DNA of 64,000 bases, taken from contig JAVEYB010000013.1 of assembly GCA_034003725.1 (NCBI GenBank), positions 43,180 through 107,179 of the forward strand, read 5' to 3'. Positions within the stretch are counted from its first letter, which is position 1. Every line of letters begins with the position of its first letter. The DNA comes from Candidatus Zixiibacteriota bacterium (GTDB lineage: Bacteria > Zixibacteria > MSB-5A5 > GN15 > FEB-12). The notes under the pieces are model-generated. The model searched no databases. It was not told the DNA's origin and saw nothing but the letters and a program-made list of their open reading frames with translations. Below are positions 8,329 through 16,827 of this stretch, piece by piece. The translations under genes were made by a program, and so were the position numbers.

Positions 8329-9288
8329 CTACGAGCGCCGGTTGGACAAAAACCAATCCACCGTTCGGCGCAGTCCCTCTTCGAGCGAGACGGTCGGCTG
8401 CCATCGAAGATGAGTGCGGATCTTTTCGATACTGACCACGCGCCGCCTGATATTGTCGATATCGCGGCGGTCGATATGGTCCGGCTCTGCCTCGCGGGAG
8501 AGCAGGCGCGAGAGGATGGCGACGAGGTCGATTACTTTCGTTTCGATACCGGTGCCGACATTGTACACGCTGCCCTCGGACTTCGGCGACAGCAGCGCAA
8601 TCAGGGTGGCGTCGACCGCGTCATCGACATACGTGAAGTCGCGCGTCTGCTGGCCGTCGCCGTGCACCGACGGCCGCCGGCCATGGCTGATGGTATCAAG
8701 AAACTTCGCGATAACGCCGCAGTACGGGTTCGCGGGGCTTTGTTTGGGGCCGTAGACGTTGGAGTAGCGGACCGACGTCACCGGCAGACCGTAGGTTTCG
8801 TAGAAGGCATAGCAGTAGTTTTCGCCCGCGAGCTTGGAGACGGCGTACGGCGAAAACGTCAGCGGACGCTCGTCTTCGAGAATCGGGATAATCCGCGGGT
8901 TGCCGTAGACCGATGCCGACGAGGTGTAGACGATCCGTTCGACCGGGTGTTCTCTCGCAGCCATCAGGACATTGAGCGTACCGCCGATGTTGACTTCGAA
9001 ATCCTCGCGGGGATTTTTGGTCGAGACGACAATATTGCGCGCCGCCATGTGCGCGATATAATCGACCCGCTGCACGAGTTGGTTCACCAGCGCAGTATCG
9101 GTCACCGACCCCTTCACGAACTCGTAGTCGATATCCCGGTCGAGGTTGTCGAGACTTCCGGAGCAGAGATCGTCGAGGACAATCACCTTTCCGCCGCACC
9201 GGGCAACACGGCCGACCAGGTTCGACCCGACAAATCCGGCGCCGCCGGTGACCAGAACCGTTTTTCCCGCAAACTGCACATCGGTCAT
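8329..9288 (-). CDS. NAD-dependent sugar epimerase/dehydratase (extended SDR)
   Basis: 319-residue extended short-chain dehydrogenase acting on a nucleotide-sugar, most like UDP-glucose/UDP-GlcNAc 4-epimerases. The Rossmann glycine motif is VTGGAGFVG (residues ~13-21) and NAD ribose contacts follow as VLDDLCSG. Catalytic Thr/Ser come from YTSSASVYG and the YxxxK pair is Y148/K152 in SPYAVSKLAGE. The C-terminal substrate region reads RYSNVYGPKQ and TRDFTYVDDAVDA. The family reaction is C4 oxidation-reduction of the sugar ring. The glycosyltransferase gene lies immediately upstream on the same strand with a 4-nt gap, so the pair likely serves cell-surface glycan synthesis. Exact sugar specificity cannot be read. 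Confidence 0.9.
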   Translation of the reverse strand: MTDVQFAGKTVLVTGGAGFVGSNLVGRVARCGGKVIVLDDLCSGSLDNLDRDIDYEFVKGSVTDTALVNQLVQRVDYIAHMAARNIVVSTKNPREDFEVNIGGTLNVLMAAREHPVERIVYTSSASVYGNPRIIPILEDERPLTFSPYAVSKLAGENYCYAFYETYGLPVTSVRYSNVYGPKQSPANPYCGVIAKFLDTISHGRRPSVHGDGQQTRDFTYVDDAVDATLIALLSPKSEGSVYNVGTGIETKVIDLVAILSRLLSREAEPDHIDRRDIDNIRRRVVSIEKIRTHLRWQPTVSLEEGLRRTVDWFLSNRRS

Positions 9289-9292
9289 GGAA

Positions 9293-10018
9293 TTACTCTC
9301 TCAGCCCGAGCCGCAGCAGGAACAGGGGACGAGCCAGTCGCCACCAGTCCCGGAACGGCTTCATCTTGGTATACTGTCGGCTTTCCGTGTGATAATACAC
9401 AGTGACCGGCGCTTCGACAACCCGGCAGTTTTTGTCCTGCACGGCGCGGAAAAGCAGGTACGGCTCCAGCTCGTAGGTGTTGAGCCACGGTTGGTCCAGT
9501 CTGATGCGCGGGTTGTCGAGGATTCTCAGAAAAAACGCGCGAAACCCGTTGGTACCGTCGGTGATCCGCCGTCCCGACAGCAGCGTAAACGCCAGCGAAA
9601 ACAGCCGTGTCGATATCTCGCGAAACACCGGGGCGTTCACGGTCCTGCCGCCGGGAATGCGCCGCGAACCCTGCACGAAATCGGCCCGGTCTTCGCGGAG
9701 GATATCGAGCACGGATTGCAGCTCTTCTGGTTCGTGCTGGTCGTCGCCCGACATGATTACGGCAATCGTGAATCCGTGAGCGCGGCCGTAGATCAGTCCC
9801 GACCGGATACCCGCTCCTACACCCTGATTGGTCTCGTGGCGGACAACCGTTGCGCCGGCCTCCCGGGCTTCCTCGCCGGTGGTATCGGTGGAACAGTCAT
9901 CAACAACGACTATCTCATCGACCTGCCCCGTAGCTTTCACCTTGCGAACGACCTTGCCGATTTTGCCCGATTCGTTGTAGGCCGGGAGGATACAGAGTAT
10001 GCGGTGCGTGGTACTCAT
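9293..10018 (-). CDS. Family 2 glycosyltransferase, DPM-like
   Basis: 241-residue GT-A fold glycosyltransferase resembling dolichol-/polyprenyl-phosphate mannosyltransferases. The N-terminal nucleotide-sugar site reads ILPAYNESGKIGK and VVDDCSTD. The metal-binding region is SGDDQHEPEEL, where GT2/DPM1 enzymes carry the DxD-like acidic cluster. A further conserved-looking segment is DFVQGSRRI. There is no C-terminal membrane domain, so it acts at the cytosolic face, probably transferring a sugar to a polyprenyl phosphate. It is transcribed just ahead of the epimerase gene (4-nt gap), consistent with donor synthesis and transfer in one pathway. No strong Shine-Dalgarno precedes its ATG. Confidence 0.9.
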   Translation of the reverse strand: MSTTHRILCILPAYNESGKIGKVVRKVKATGQVDEIVVVDDCSTDTTGEEAREAGATVVRHETNQGVGAGIRSGLIYGRAHGFTIAVIMSGDDQHEPEELQSVLDILREDRADFVQGSRRIPGGRTVNAPVFREISTRLFSLAFTLLSGRRITDGTNGFRAFFLRILDNPRIRLDQPWLNTYELEPYLLFRAVQDKNCRVVEAPVTVYYHTESRQYTKMKPFRDWWRLARPLFLLRLGLRE

Positions 10019-10156
10019 TCAATTGACTGTGACGGTCGCGCGGGAAGTCCCATGGTCTCGTGAAACCGCAATATAGCGGCACAAGACGGTGGCGGGCAAG
10101 GTGTTTGTCCGAAACGGGGCCGGCGAATGCCCGGCGCCCGGCGCTCGGTGGCCGGG

Positions 10157-10975
10157 CTAGATCGTATCCCCCCAGCCGCCCAGGCGCGCCAGAAGCCACC
10201 AGAAGGCCTGTCCCTTGCGGTAGCAGTTGAAACAATGCGAGTGCGCGCAACTGCACGATTCACAATCGTTCTCGTCGCACCAGTCGGAACACCACCCGCA
10301 GGCATCGGTCTCGTCGGGATAATACGCGCCGTCGGGATCGTAGCTTTCGATATCGGCGAAATCAAACAGCACCTTGTCGTGATCGGCGCAGTACTGGCGG
10401 ATCAGCCCGTTGCAGTAGTATAGATTGCCGGACGGTCCGGTGCCGTCGAGATGCCCCGTCATGTACACGAATATGACTTCGGGGTAATCCTCCTCGAGAC
10501 CGGACATGGCCCCAAGGTACGCCTGAATGCCCGCGTACGTGTTGCCCGAACACCCGCCGCACCAGGACCAGATAACCATATTGTACTCCGGGTGTGCGTT
10601 GAGCCATGAGCGCGTCGGTGGCACCCACGAGGTATCCCCGGTAAGTCCGAGATCATCGCCGTACTCGTGCACGGTCGGTTGTCCGCAGTACGGGTGCTCG
10701 GATTCCAGCAGGTCGAGCCCGGTCATAAGCTGGCTGCCGTGGGAGGTATGGCCGTAGAAAATGCTGAATTTCGAGCGGACCGAATCAAACGCAGCGGTCG
10801 GGATCTGGTCGAACTGATCGGCGGCGAGATGAGTGGCGACAAAACCGTCGATTTCGCCAGTGGGGTCGAGCGTACCGTTTTTGGACGGAGTGTCGTCGGA
10901 GGAGCAGGCGCACATCAGGCCGAAAACAGCAAGTAACCCAAGCCCCAGCAGCAACTTACGGTGCCCGGAACGCAT
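10157..10975 (-). CDS. Lipoprotein, SGNH-hydrolase-like with Cys-rich insert
   Basis: 272-residue lipoprotein. The signal peptide ends in a lipobox LMCAC followed by SSDD. Near residue 70 the strand-plus-motif FYGHTSHGSQL resembles the nucleophile block of SGNH/GDSL-like hydrolases of the GHxSxG type. Downstream segments include VIWSWCGGCSG, VIFVYMTGHLDG and DFADIESYDPDG. Near residues 225-255 a Cys-dense insert (CGWCSDWCDENDCESCSCAH then HCFNCYRKGQ) has eleven Cys, suggesting metal binding or disulfides. The C-terminus is AFWWLLARLGGW. Hydrolase assignment is by pattern only. AAAGGA precedes the ATG. No neighbour hints at a substrate. Confidence 0.75.
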   Translation of the reverse strand: MRSGHRKLLLGLGLLAVFGLMCACSSDDTPSKNGTLDPTGEIDGFVATHLAADQFDQIPTAAFDSVRSKFSIFYGHTSHGSQLMTGLDLLESEHPYCGQPTVHEYGDDLGLTGDTSWVPPTRSWLNAHPEYNMVIWSWCGGCSGNTYAGIQAYLGAMSGLEEDYPEVIFVYMTGHLDGTGPSGNLYYCNGLIRQYCADHDKVLFDFADIESYDPDGAYYPDETDACGWCSDWCDENDCESCSCAHSHCFNCYRKGQAFWWLLARLGGWGDTI

Positions 10976-11153
10976 ATGGATATCCTTTCCGTGATAGGCG
11001 ATAGGAATGTCTATGATAAGTATCGGAAGACGGAGGGGGAGAAGATAGGGAAAAGTGGGGGGAAAAAGATTGCGTATCGCGTGGTACTCTTTATTCTTTT
11101 GAATATTGAGAGCTTGGGACCTACTTGGTGAAAAGTGAGGGAGGTAATTTCAT

Positions 11154-12284
11154 ATGCGATCAATAGCCGTCGTTGTTCTCATGTTGCTTGTTACGGGCTG
11201 TGGGCCGACTATACCACGGCAAATAGCCTGGAGACCATGGAGCCGTACCCTCATTGGCGAGTCAAGGATCCAAGTCGGGATGAGTATAGCTATAGCGGTT
11301 AATGGGGAAAGTGAACCCCTGCTTGGAACAGAGGAATTGTTGCAGAAAAATATTGAAACGGGTTTACGCTCATTGCTGAGCCGTCGCGGTTTTACGATAT
11401 CTGATTCGGTATCAGACCTCAGACTTGTCTTCAGTTTTCAGACTGAACGGGTAGATGATATCGAGGTCTTATCTAATCAATCCACTTTGGGGATTTCGAG
11501 TCTTTCGCTCTCGGCCACGGCGGGATCAGGGATTGTTTCGGCACCGAACGCGCGCGGAATCGGCTCTGTCGGAGTTTCTATCGCTCAAACAGTCGCCTCG
11601 CTCATGAGCACCCGCGCCGCAACCACTTCGCAGTACTTTAGACAGGGGGTCCAGTACTTGCACACCGTATCCATTGAGATTACTGATACTGAGCATGTGG
11701 TGATATGGAAGGGCGAGTCGATGTGGCGTACAACTGGCCCCGACATATTGGGAGACGTGTACGGAGTGACTCAGCTACTACTGAGTGAGCTGCCCGCGGA
11801 TCGCACCATTACTCCCCGTGTGCCAAGATTAAAGCAGACTCATCTGACCAATTACTTTGCTGAGAATTGCGTTAATTCGTATTTCAGTTGTCCTGCGCTG
11901 CCGTATCGGATTCACTTTCCTGCATCCTTCGGCGGATTTGGAAACCGTGTAGATTGGTCTTCGGTGACCTATATTAAGGATGCGGTGGCACTTCCGGCCT
12001 TTGTTGATATCGTGCAAACTGCTGAATATGCCCTCCCAACAGGCGCGAAAGACTACAAAGACCCCGTGGATCTCGACTTATGGAGAAGAGCCGTTTTGGG
12101 TGGCAAGTATTTACTAGGTGACTCTCAGGAGCCAACCTATGTCTTGGTGGAGCTTTATGGATACGAACACGCATACCAAGTCAACTCGTGCAGGGTCGTC
12201 ACCGCCGCCGAGTTTGCGAATTTTGAGTCTAGTTTGACAGAGTGGAGGAATAGACTCCATGATTACTTTGATATGTTCGAATGA
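11154..12284 (+). CDS. Hypothetical lipoprotein, lower-GC gene
   Basis: 376-residue lipoprotein with a short signal peptide (MRSIAVVVLMLLVTGC) and acylated Cys at residue 16. After the lipobox the protein has an alpha/beta pattern with the segment TGLRSLLSRRGFTISDSVSD, reminiscent of outer-membrane-associated DUF-type lipoproteins. A small-residue-rich stretch (LSLSATAGSGIVSAPNARG) and the strand-rich region YLHTVSIEITDTEHVVIWKG follow. The C-terminal third is aromatic-rich with no recognisable motif. Base composition is visibly more AT-rich than the surrounding genes, with many codons ending in A/T. This suggests a recent acquisition. GGGAGG precedes the ATG. Function unknown. Confidence 0.8.
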   Translation: MRSIAVVVLMLLVTGCGPTIPRQIAWRPWSRTLIGESRIQVGMSIAIAVNGESEPLLGTEELLQKNIETGLRSLLSRRGFTISDSVSDLRLVFSFQTERVDDIEVLSNQSTLGISSLSLSATAGSGIVSAPNARGIGSVGVSIAQTVASLMSTRAATTSQYFRQGVQYLHTVSIEITDTEHVVIWKGESMWRTTGPDILGDVYGVTQLLLSELPADRTITPRVPRLKQTHLTNYFAENCVNSYFSCPALPYRIHFPASFGGFGNRVDWSSVTYIKDAVALPAFVDIVQTAEYALPTGAKDYKDPVDLDLWRRAVLGGKYLLGDSQEPTYVLVELYGYEHAYQVNSCRVVTAAEFANFESSLTEWRNRLHDYFDMFE

Positions 12285-12340
12285 CTCTGATCTGTCCGGG
12301 CCATGGTCCGCATCAAAAGACTGAAACCTTACGCCCCCCC

Positions 12341-13597
12341 TCACCCCACGGGCAGCGTGATTGTCACGGTCGTGCCCTTGCCTTCCTCGCTGTCAACGCG
12401 TATATCCCCGCCGTGAAGCCTGACGATATTAAAACTGCTCGCCAGACCCGTCTGCACGCCGATACGGTCGCGATGTTTCGTGAATGCAAAATCGAATAAA
12501 TGCGCGCGCTTTTCGGATGGAATGCCCGGACCGTTGTCGGCAATCGTTACATAGACCGTGTGTTCATCCGATGCGGTCGTAATTCGGATATCGCCCCCGC
12601 GCCCGGTCGATCCAATCGCGCGAACAGCGTTCCGAAGAATACTCAGAAACATCTCGTTTAACTTGTTCGGATATCCTTTGATCATCGGTACGGCGTTGAA
12701 TTCCCGGTGCACGACAATACCGCTGTTGAGCTTGTGCTCTATCAGCCCGAGCGCGGCCTCGACTCCTTCCACTATATCCACGGGCTGGTACTCAGCCTCG
12801 TCGTGATGGGCGAAGCGCTTGAGGCGGCGGACCAGATCGGCGATCCGCGCGCTCGCTTCGACTGTCACGGCGGTGTTGTCCTGGACAATCTTCAACAACC
12901 GCGAGCGTTGCGAGTGCGAGTCCGCAACACCGCCCGCCTCGTCGGTCTCCAGAATGGCATTCAGCTTGTCGACGGCCCGTCGGAGTGAATCGGCGGAGGA
13001 GTTGATCACGCCCAGCGGCGTATTTAACTCATGTGCGACCGCGGAGACAAAATCCGCGAGACAGGACATCTTGGTCGAGGTCACCAGCTCCGACTGACCT
13101 TCCTGCAAGTGCTGAATCGCCGCCACCAGTTCGCGGTATTTCTGCTGAATTTCGGTGACACACATCGCCGAAGAGTCGGTCGCACATGCTGCCTGCTCCG
13201 GTCCGGCAAGCACCGCCGGAGGCACCGGGTGCAGACCGAGGCGGCTGATCAGGCAGGACCAGTCCTGTTTCTCCGGATGATCCAGGTAGTCATCGGGATT
13301 GCCTGCAACCCCGAGGATCTTGTCACAACTGATTTTCCAAACCACATCGGCCTGCTCGAACCGACCTTCGGCCCGCACAAACCGACCGTCGGCAAACCGA
13401 AGCGTGACCTTGCCACAGGCGCGGTCGGGATCATCGGCGTAGATATGCAGCCCGATAAGCTGGTTGGCCAGAATCCGTTCGGCAAGTGCCAGCATTCGGC
13501 GGTCGTCCTCCGTTCGGGTCGACTCCGTCAGCAGACGGTTGCAGGTATCCAGATAGCGCTTTATGTCCAGATCGGTGATGGTCGATGTTGTCGGCAT
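12341..13597 (-). CDS. Soluble sensor histidine kinase (orphan)
   Basis: 418-residue cytosolic histidine kinase with no transmembrane segment. The H-box is ADFVSAVAHELNTPLG with phospho-accepting His189. The N-box is FLSILRNAVRAIGSTGRGG, the G1 box is IADNGPGIPSE, and a GLASSFNIVRLHGG / GKGTTVTITLP block ends the HATPase_c domain. The N-terminal ~120 residues (KVTLRFADGRFVRAEGRF, VVWKISCDKILGVAGNPDDY) resemble an SCP2 sterol-carrier-type lipid-binding fold, which would be an unusual input domain. A short coiled coil (residues ~150-175) joins the halves. No response regulator lies adjacent, so its partner is elsewhere. GGGTG precedes the ATG. Confidence 0.9.
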   Translation of the reverse strand: MPTTSTITDLDIKRYLDTCNRLLTESTRTEDDRRMLALAERILANQLIGLHIYADDPDRACGKVTLRFADGRFVRAEGRFEQADVVWKISCDKILGVAGNPDDYLDHPEKQDWSCLISRLGLHPVPPAVLAGPEQAACATDSSAMCVTEIQQKYRELVAAIQHLQEGQSELVTSTKMSCLADFVSAVAHELNTPLGVINSSADSLRRAVDKLNAILETDEAGGVADSHSQRSRLLKIVQDNTAVTVEASARIADLVRRLKRFAHHDEAEYQPVDIVEGVEAALGLIEHKLNSGIVVHREFNAVPMIKGYPNKLNEMFLSILRNAVRAIGSTGRGGDIRITTASDEHTVYVTIADNGPGIPSEKRAHLFDFAFTKHRDRIGVQTGLASSFNIVRLHGGDIRVDSEEGKGTTVTITLPVG

Positions 13598-13906
13598 TGC
13601 ACCCGTTTAGTAGTTTACCCTTTCTGTTTTGATTCGGATGGCGCCGAATTGATTCAGAAAACCGGCAGGGGTCGCAGAGACCTGCCCGATTACAGGAACT
13701 CCCGCCGCGGCGTACCGGTTACGTGACAAGATTCGCGGCCCGCTCAAGAGCGTTCCTGCCCGGAAAACCGCTTGGAACGGGCTGCCGTTGCGATTTACTT
13801 ACGTGACGTTCAAAAATCTGATGTGAGACTGTTGCAGGGAGGGTCCGTTTTCGGGCCCGCCGAGATAGCCTGAGACATGCCGCACCACCTGAAGGCTCTG
13901 AGTACT
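13598..13906. other. Divergent intergenic region, no gene seen
   Basis: 309 nt between the reverse-strand kinase start and the forward ALS-like gene. Promoters of both must lie here, but I could not pick a convincing -35/-10 pair. No repeat or RNA gene was seen. Confidence 0.4.
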
Positions 13907-15547
13907 ATGAAAGCATCGGACCTGTTTGTCAAAGCCCTCGAAAACGAAGGCGTCAAATACATCTTCGGTCTTCCCGGCGAAGAAAACCTCGACCTGCTCG
14001 AATCGATCCGGAAATCATCGATCCGGCTGGTGGTCACCCGTCACGAGCAGGCGGCCGGGTTTATGGCGGCGACCTACGGGCGGCTGACGGGCACGCCGGG
14101 GGTGTGTCTGTCGACGCTCGGCCCCGGGGCGACCAACCTGGTGACGGCAGCGGCGTACGCGCAGCTGGGCGCCATGCCGATGGTGATGATTACCGGTCAG
14201 AAACCGATTCTCAAGAGCAAACAGGGGCGCTTCCAAATAATCGATATCGTCGACATGATGCACCCGCTCACCAAATTCACGAAACAGATAGTCCACGGCA
14301 ACACCATACCGGCGATCGTGCGCGAAGCGTTCCGACTGGCGACGATCGAGCGGCCGGGCGCGGTGCACCTCGAGCTGCCCGAGGATATTGCGACGGAAGA
14401 AACCGATGCCGCGGTGATTCCCTCGGTGCGGATACGCCGTCCGGACTGCAGCGAGCAGTCGATCGGCGAAGCGGTCGAGATGATCGAGCGGTCGGAGCGG
14501 CCGCTGCTGTTGATCGGCGCGGGAGCCAATCGCAAGGCGGGGATGGAAGCGATCGGGCGGTTTATCGACAAGACCGGCATTCCGTTCTTCAATACGCAGA
14601 TGGGCAAGGGCGTGGTTGACGAGCGCCATCCGCTGTTTCTCGGTACGGCGGCGCTTTCCGACAACGACTACATTCATTGCTCGATCGCCCGGGCGGACCT
14701 GATTATCAATGTCGGTCACGACGTGGTCGAGAAGCCGCCGTTCTTCATGAAACCCGGCGGAACGAAAGTTATCCATATCAATTTCCGCTCCGCGGAGTTC
14801 GACGAGGTTTATTTCCCGCAGTTGATCTGCCCCGGTGATATCGGCAGCACCATGCGCCGCCTGACCGAGCGTGTGACAAAACAGAAGCACTGGGATTTCG
14901 CATACTACCTTCGCGTCAAAAACCGACTCGACGAACATATACTTGAATATGCGGACGACGAGAGCTTTCCCATCAAGCCGCAGACCATCGTTAAAGACGT
15001 CCGCGAGGTGATGCCGGATGACGGCATCATCGCGCTGGATAACGGGATGTACAAAATCTGGTTCGCCCGGAACTACAAGGCCTACCGTCCCAAGTCAATC
15101 ATTCTCGACAACGCGCTGGCGTCGATGGGCGCCGGGCTGCCGTCGGCCATGACCGCCTGCCTGCTGTATCCCGAGCGGCGGGTGATGGCTGTAGTCGGCG
15201 ACGGCGGATTTCTGATGAACAGTCAGGAAATCGAGACGGCGATACGGCTGAAGCTCAATCTTGTCATTCTCATTCTCACCGACAGCTCGTACGGCATGAT
15301 CAAGTGGAAGCAGATCGGCATGGGGTTCCGCGACTACGGACTTGATTTCTCCAACCCCAATTTTATCAAGTATGCCGATGCGTACGGTGTGCGTGGACAC
15401 GTGGTGCAATCGGCGGACCAACTCAAGCCGCTTCTGGAACGGTGTCATGCGGAAGGCGGTATTCACCTCGTCGACTGCCCGGTTGACTATACCGAAAACA
15501 ATCGCGTCTTGAACGAGGAACTTGCGGCCAAGACCTGCCTGTTGTGA
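13907..15547 (+). CDS. Thiamine-diphosphate enzyme, acetolactate synthase large-subunit-like
   Basis: 546-residue ThDP-dependent enzyme that would condense two pyruvates to acetolactate. The N-terminal PYR domain has FGLPGEENLDLLESI and the catalytic glutamate E47 in TRHEQAAGFMA. The central domain carries LLIGAGANRKAG. The C-terminal PP domain has the ThDP motif VVGDGGFLMNSQEIETA followed by LILTDSSYGM. The absence of an adjacent regulatory small subunit and of other branched-chain genes favours a catabolic (AlsS-like) or unassigned carboligase role. Start ATG 13907 is preferred over the in-frame ATG 13877 because GAAGG precedes it and family members begin MKASDLFV-like. Confidence 0.9.
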   Translation: MKASDLFVKALENEGVKYIFGLPGEENLDLLESIRKSSIRLVVTRHEQAAGFMAATYGRLTGTPGVCLSTLGPGATNLVTAAAYAQLGAMPMVMITGQKPILKSKQGRFQIIDIVDMMHPLTKFTKQIVHGNTIPAIVREAFRLATIERPGAVHLELPEDIATEETDAAVIPSVRIRRPDCSEQSIGEAVEMIERSERPLLLIGAGANRKAGMEAIGRFIDKTGIPFFNTQMGKGVVDERHPLFLGTAALSDNDYIHCSIARADLIINVGHDVVEKPPFFMKPGGTKVIHINFRSAEFDEVYFPQLICPGDIGSTMRRLTERVTKQKHWDFAYYLRVKNRLDEHILEYADDESFPIKPQTIVKDVREVMPDDGIIALDNGMYKIWFARNYKAYRPKSIILDNALASMGAGLPSAMTACLLYPERRVMAVVGDGGFLMNSQEIETAIRLKLNLVILILTDSSYGMIKWKQIGMGFRDYGLDFSNPNFIKYADAYGVRGHVVQSADQLKPLLERCHAEGGIHLVDCPVDYTENNRVLNEELAAKTCLL

Positions 15548-15766
15548 TTCCTCCTGTTGTCCGATTTCGCACGATGCATCAGTAATCCGTTTGGCACTTC
15601 AAACGCGCCCGGTGAGATACCGGTAGACAGTATCTATCCTGCTTTGTATCCTGGACACTTGAGGGGACGTTTGAACTGCGCGGGTTCGGACGAATCACGA
15701 GCATCAGATATGCACAACCATAGAGAGCGTGTGCGCCGAGGGTGAGCCACGCGCGGAGGATTCGAG

Positions 15767-16204
15767 ATGTCGACAAAAGAGATGCAGGACAAGCTGGTCG
15801 CCAACATGGAGCGCTGGCAGCAGGTGGAGAAAAACGCGATCAAAGTCACGACCGACATCGCCAACAAGAGCAAAAACCCGATCATCAAGCACATCATGGA
15901 GGTAATCAAACGCGACTCCGAGATGCACGCCAGGACGCAGAAGATGATCATCGATACCCTCAAAGGGACATACACGATGACGCCCGATGAGCTGGCGGAT
16001 GTTTGGACCGAAATCGAAAAACACATCGAGACCGAGAAACAGACGATCGCGCTGGCTCAGGAAGCGAAGACCTACCTCAAAGGTCGCAAAATGATCGTGC
16101 AGGAATACCTCGTTGAGTATCTTCTGGTCGATGAAGAGAAACACAACGCGCTGCTCGATCAGCTGGCGACGATCAAGACGGGCATGTATCCGTACGGGTC
16201 GTAG
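15767..16204 (+). CDS. Ferritin-like four-helix protein
   Basis: 145-residue, almost entirely helical protein. Carboxylate/histidine motifs are spaced as in ferritin-like diiron proteins: IKRDSEMHARTQKM (E..H), WTEIEKHIETEKQ, and DEEKHNALLDQL near residue 125. This suggests a ferritin/rubrerythrin-type bundle that could bind iron, though no Cys rubredoxin centre exists and ligand assignment is by eye. It has no signal peptide, so it is cytosolic. An A-rich segment (GGAGGATTCGAG) before the ATG supplies a Shine-Dalgarno. It is transcribed alone after the ALS-like gene. Possible roles are metal storage or peroxide handling, in keeping with Bcp and SodB in the window. Confidence 0.75.
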   Translation: MSTKEMQDKLVANMERWQQVEKNAIKVTTDIANKSKNPIIKHIMEVIKRDSEMHARTQKMIIDTLKGTYTMTPDELADVWTEIEKHIETEKQTIALAQEAKTYLKGRKMIVQEYLVEYLLVDEEKHNALLDQLATIKTGMYPYGS

Positions 16205-16368
16205 TTCCGCTTGTGATGTAACAGGTTACGCACGGCCGGCAGCGGTGTCCTCCGACCGCGTTTTTTGCCCGGACGCGACGGTCTCCAAAAACTGCTGACA
16301 GGCCGATACTCGCGTGATACCTTACGAACAGAGGACGGTCGGCAGCATTACGGTCCACGCACACACGA

Positions 16369-16800
16369 ATGGGTACTTCGCGGCACTTCGAATACATCGA
16401 CCATACGGCCGATATCATCGTCAGGGCGTACGGCGAGACACTTGCAGAGGCGTTCGCCTGCGCGGCCGAGGCGATGTTTGCCGTCATTACCGATTCGGCG
16501 GAGATTCGACCAACAAGCCGCGAACCCGTGGATATCGAGTCCATCGACCGCGAGGGCCTGCTGGTCGGCTTTCTCTCTGAACTGATCGTCCGTCACGAGT
16601 CGCGATCGGTCGTTGTCGGCGACATCCGGATAACCGCACTGGGCGATACGCATCTTCGCGCCGACATCGGCATCGAGCCGTTCGACGAGATTCGTCACGG
16701 AACCGGGACGCAGGTGAAGGGCGTGTCGTATCACCTGATGGAGATTCGGGACCCGGTCGACGGTGACCCTGCCGTGGTGCAGGTGCTGTTTGACATATAG
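16369..16800 (+). CDS. Archease (RtcB cofactor protein)
   Basis: 143-residue archease. The N-terminal signature FEYIDHTADIIVRAYGETLAEAF is split here between YIDHTADI and the helix that follows. VDIESIDREGLLVGFLSEL and the C-terminal KGVSYHLMEI are also characteristic of the MTH1598/TM1083 family. Archease accelerates guanylylation of the RNA ligase RtcB and broadens its NTP use. The RtcB gene follows 27 nt downstream on the same strand, which independently supports the assignment. There is no good Shine-Dalgarno before ATG 16369, so the exact start is less certain than the identity. Confidence 0.93.
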   Translation: MGTSRHFEYIDHTADIIVRAYGETLAEAFACAAEAMFAVITDSAEIRPTSREPVDIESIDREGLLVGFLSELIVRHESRSVVVGDIRITALGDTHLRADIGIEPFDEIRHGTGTQVKGVSYHLMEIRDPVDGDPAVVQVLFDI

Positions 16801-16827
16801 GTGACGATAGATGAGGAAGGTTTGAGT

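Noticed and set aside
8272..9405. 377-codon forward open frame over the epimerase
   Set aside because: It is antisense to a complete SDR gene; His/Arg/Val-rich text typical of shadow frames.
13999..14938. Long reverse frame over the acetolactate-synthase-like gene
   Set aside because: No motif, and the sense-strand enzyme is complete.
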